The notes beneath the pieces are model-generated. The model was given only the letters and a program-made list of their open reading frames with translations, ran no database searches and was not told where the DNA came from. This document shows positions 62,133-64,000 of a DNA stretch of 64,000 nt, piece after piece. The DNA is taken from positions 1,426,001 through 1,490,000 of the forward strand of contig AP018536.1 of assembly GCA_003584705.1 (NCBI GenBank). The letters are read 5' to 3'. A program made the position numbers and the translations under genes. The first letter of the stretch is position 1, and each line of letters opens with the position of its first letter. This stretch comes from Lachnospiraceae bacterium GAM79. GTDB lineage: Bacteria; Bacillota; Clostridia; Lachnospirales; Lachnospiraceae.

Positions 62133-62168
62133 CATCCGCCGAAAGCCCGCCAGGGCTTTTGGCGGATG
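62133..62168. repeat. GC-rich REP-like palindrome
   Basis: CATCCGCC-AAAGCCC pairs with GGGCTTT-GGCGGATG with one mismatch and a four-base loop. It has no T-run and lies in a short GC-rich island (to about 62225) inside an AT-rich spacer. A second GGCATG/CATGCC pair follows. This looks like a dispersed palindromic element. Confidence 0.45.
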
Positions 62169-62329
62169 CTGGCATGGCTCGTTACGCTTTCCCCGGTAGC
62201 GGCATGCCCTTTGCCCTTGCCATTCTCTTTCAAAAAGACAGAAAATATATAGAAAAATGTCGAAAAATGTAAAAATATACCAGTACAATAAAAATATTGA
62301 AAATAAATTAAAATATTTCGAGAAATGTG

Positions 62330-62358
62330 TTGACAAATGTACAAGCATGTATTATATT
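62330..62358 (+). promoter_or_regulatory. Strong promoter with no protein gene directly downstream
   Basis: Perfect TTGACA and TATATT are spaced by 17 bases. Transcription would start near 62365 and run about 550 bases before the next ribosome site. Confidence 0.7.
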
Positions 62359-62365
62359 AGACTTA

Positions 62366-62727
62366 ACAAAAGAGAAACGGAACAACCCAACAAAGAAGGT
62401 TGGGAGAGAAGTACAAAAGAATCTATAGAAAGAGAGGTATAGTCCACCTAACAATTAAAGTCCTACCACAGTCTTCCATGATGTACAACTGAATAGAACT
62501 ACCAAAGAGAACCAATTTACATAGAGAACATCAAGTACACAGAAGAAAAAGTAATGAACAACAGAAGATAAGAATTATCTCACATTACAGTACATACGTA
62601 CAAAAGAAAAGTGGAAAGAGAACAAAAGACAAAATGGAAGATCAAATTTAAGAAAGAGAGGGCAAGCCATTGGAGCCTGTAGTCTGAGAGGGCGTACTGA
62701 TTGAAGGAATGATCGGTACGCTCTCTT
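62366..62727 (+). ncRNA. Candidate A-rich non-coding RNA
   Basis: About 360 bases, very rich in A and poor in T on this strand, starting right after a good promoter and containing no plausible gene on either strand. It begins with a CCCAAC(AAAGAAG)GTTGGG hairpin at 62386-62404 and ends with a 12-bp stem GAGAGGGCGTAC/GTACGCTCTCTT (62686-62727) with two G-U pairs. The strand asymmetry and the end hairpin suggest a transcript. It could instead be the long leader of the GH3 gene. No known RNA family is recognised. Confidence 0.4.
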
Positions 62728-62913
62728 AATGTTATATAACTATTCAGAGCCAGGTAAAAAATCAGGATGGTCGTCAAATGTTTGCATTTGTAAGTCCATA
62801 TTGGATTTTTTATTTTGCGAATGAGGTTCTGAATAGTTGTACAATTTTCCAGTGGAAAAACCTACCGATATCATGTACAATAGAAGAATAGTACAGATAG
62901 AGGAGTTATGAAA

Positions 62914-64000
62914 ATGGACACAAACGAACAGAATCAGCAGGACAAAAGAGAACTCAGACATAAGAGAAGACAGAGAAATCAGATCATTGCATATACGGTT
63001 GTAGGTATTATGATCCTGTTGCTGGCGGTGGGAATTGCTTTTGCTGTAAGTAAGATTACCAGCATGAGTCGTAATCAGGAAGAACAGCAGAACAAGGTGG
63101 ATGAGATCCTTTCGGATGAGGAGACAATCCAGGCGCCGACGGAAAGCCAGGAGACAGTGGTGGAACTCACGGATGAGCAGAAACTGGATACCATTATCAA
63201 TGAGGCAATCATCCAGAACATGCCTCTGGAAGATAAGGTAGCCGGATTATTCATTACGACACCGGAATCGATCACCGGTGTGTCTGCGGCAGTACAGGCG
63301 GGAGACGGTACCAAGGATGCGTTATCCCAATACCCGGTAGGTGGAATCGTATACGCTGCGAAAAACATCCAGTCTGCAGATCAGCTGAAGCAGATGATTG
63401 ATAATACCAAATTATATACCAGCTATCCCCTGTTTATTGCCATTGACGGAGAGGGAAGCGATACAGATGCGGTAGCTGCGGCAGGCCTTGGCACTAAAGT
63501 GGACACACCCCAGAGCATCGGGGCTACCGGAGATACCAACAATGCGTACCTAGCGGGAACCACGGTGGGAACTTATCTGGCAGAGCTGGGCTTTAATCTT
63601 GATTTCGCACCTTCTGCAGATCTCAGTGTAGTGGATGGAAATGCGGCAGGCAGCAGTTCTTACGGATCGGAAGCGGACAATGTGGCAACCTTTGTAGGAT
63701 ATATGCAGGCAGGATTACAGGAGCAGAAGGTGACCGCATGTATCGGACAGTTCCCTGGTATCGGCAGCAGTACCCAGAGCACGAAGGACGGCATGGCATC
63801 TACAGACAGAAGTGCGGAAGATTTCAGAGCCAATGAATTTGTGGTTTTCCAGACTTGTATCGACAATGGCATGACCAAAATGATCCGCATCAGCAATATG
63901 GCGTCATCTTCCCTGACCGGAGACAATACCCCCTGCACGTTCTCCAGTGCGGTGGTAACGGATATTTTAAGAAATGAACTGAATTTCCGCGGTGTGATCG
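62914..64000 (+). CDS. Membrane-anchored GH3-family protein, catalytic motif degenerate (3' end outside window)
   Basis: The visible 362 residues show an N-terminal basic stretch and one membrane helix (IIAYTVVGIMILLLAVGIAF), an acidic linker, and a GH3 N-terminal barrel: MPLEDKVAGLFI, PVGGIVYAAKNIQSADQLKQ, LFIAIDGEGS, GFNLDFAPSADL. Active GH3 N-acetylglucosaminidases carry KHFPG(H/L)G followed by a D-(S/T)-H dyad; here the place reads IGQFPGIGSSTQSTKDG, so the Lys-His and the dyad are missing. It may be an inactive carbohydrate-binding relative. ATG 62914, eight bases after GAGGAG, is preferred over ATG 62908. Confidence 0.82.
   Translation, partial: MDTNEQNQQDKRELRHKRRQRNQIIAYTVVGIMILLLAVGIAFAVSKITSMSRNQEEQQNKVDEILSDEETIQAPTESQETVVELTDEQKLDTIINEAIIQNMPLEDKVAGLFITTPESITGVSAAVQAGDGTKDALSQYPVGGIVYAAKNIQSADQLKQMIDNTKLYTSYPLFIAIDGEGSDTDAVAAAGLGTKVDTPQSIGATGDTNNAYLAGTTVGTYLAELGFNLDFAPSADLSVVDGNAAGSSSYGSEADNVATFVGYMQAGLQEQKVTACIGQFPGIGSSTQSTKDGMASTDRSAEDFRANEFVVFQTCIDNGMTKMIRISNMASSSLTGDNTPCTFSSAVVTDILRNELNFRGVI

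Noticed and set aside
61976..62272. 98-codon frame across the end of the ABC exporter
   Set aside because: It runs through a terminator and a palindromic repeat; no ribosome site.
1..64000. tRNA, rRNA, CRISPR arrays, prophage or conjugation genes
   Set aside because: Scanned by eye on both strands; no tRNA T-loop signature, regular spaced repeats, integrase, portal, terminase or relaxase was found.

Overview
The window looks like a chromosomal segment of a Clostridia member, most likely family Lachnospiraceae. The evidence is the gene content and order (apt-relA-MBL-hemZ, hisS-aspS, class III nrdD/nrdG, a DUF5685-like/J-domain pair), strong AGGAGG-type ribosome binding sites, sigma-A promoters with 17-bp spacers, and moderate G+C. 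No species is claimed. I saw no rRNA, tRNA or CRISPR.

Layout. 0-5.3 kb: the end of an aspartate kinase gene, a TetR regulator divergent from an MntP-like membrane protein, a radical SAM protein, a small zinc-ribbon membrane protein, and a DUF5685-like/J-domain pair. 5.3-10.7 kb: anaerobic ribonucleotide reductase nrdD-nrdG behind a structured leader, then a membrane GGDEF/HD-GYP protein. 10.7-17.9 kb: a structured leader and SEC-C gene, an HdeD-like protein, a CBS protein, apt, relA, an MBL hydrolase and hemZ.

17.9-54.6 kb: a large accessory block lying between hemZ and hisS, which are usually neighbours in Clostridia. It holds an Agr-like two-component pair; a decayed polymorphic-toxin (RHS) locus with a Syd-like immunity gene, an RHS core with a ParB-like toxin tip, its immunity gene and kptA; a nest of two IS110 copies and one IS630 around an orphan colicin-type HNH toxin tip with an Im-type immunity gene; and an orphan LytTR regulator with two matched pairs of LytTR-type direct repeats, one before itself and one before a FliD-like protein. 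Further along are an AEC transporter, a beta-helix protein, a chemoreceptor, an NlpC/P60 hydrolase, a CapA protein, an amino-acid ABC transporter, three large membrane proteins, a chromate-type transporter pair, SstT and a broken chemoreceptor.

54.6-64 kb: core genes resume with hisS-aspS, a phosphopantetheinyl transferase and a heterodimeric ABC exporter. A roughly 870-bp stretch without a protein gene follows; it has a good promoter and a candidate A-rich non-coding RNA. Last is a GH3-family protein, cut by the window edge, that has lost its usual catalytic motif.

The most interesting material is (1) the toxin/immunity/KptA and insertion-sequence region, where the two IS110 copies show compensatory changes in predicted RNA stems, (2) the two-promoter LytTR circuit, and (3) three unassigned structured or non-coding RNA candidates, before nrdD, before the SEC-C gene and before the GH3 gene.
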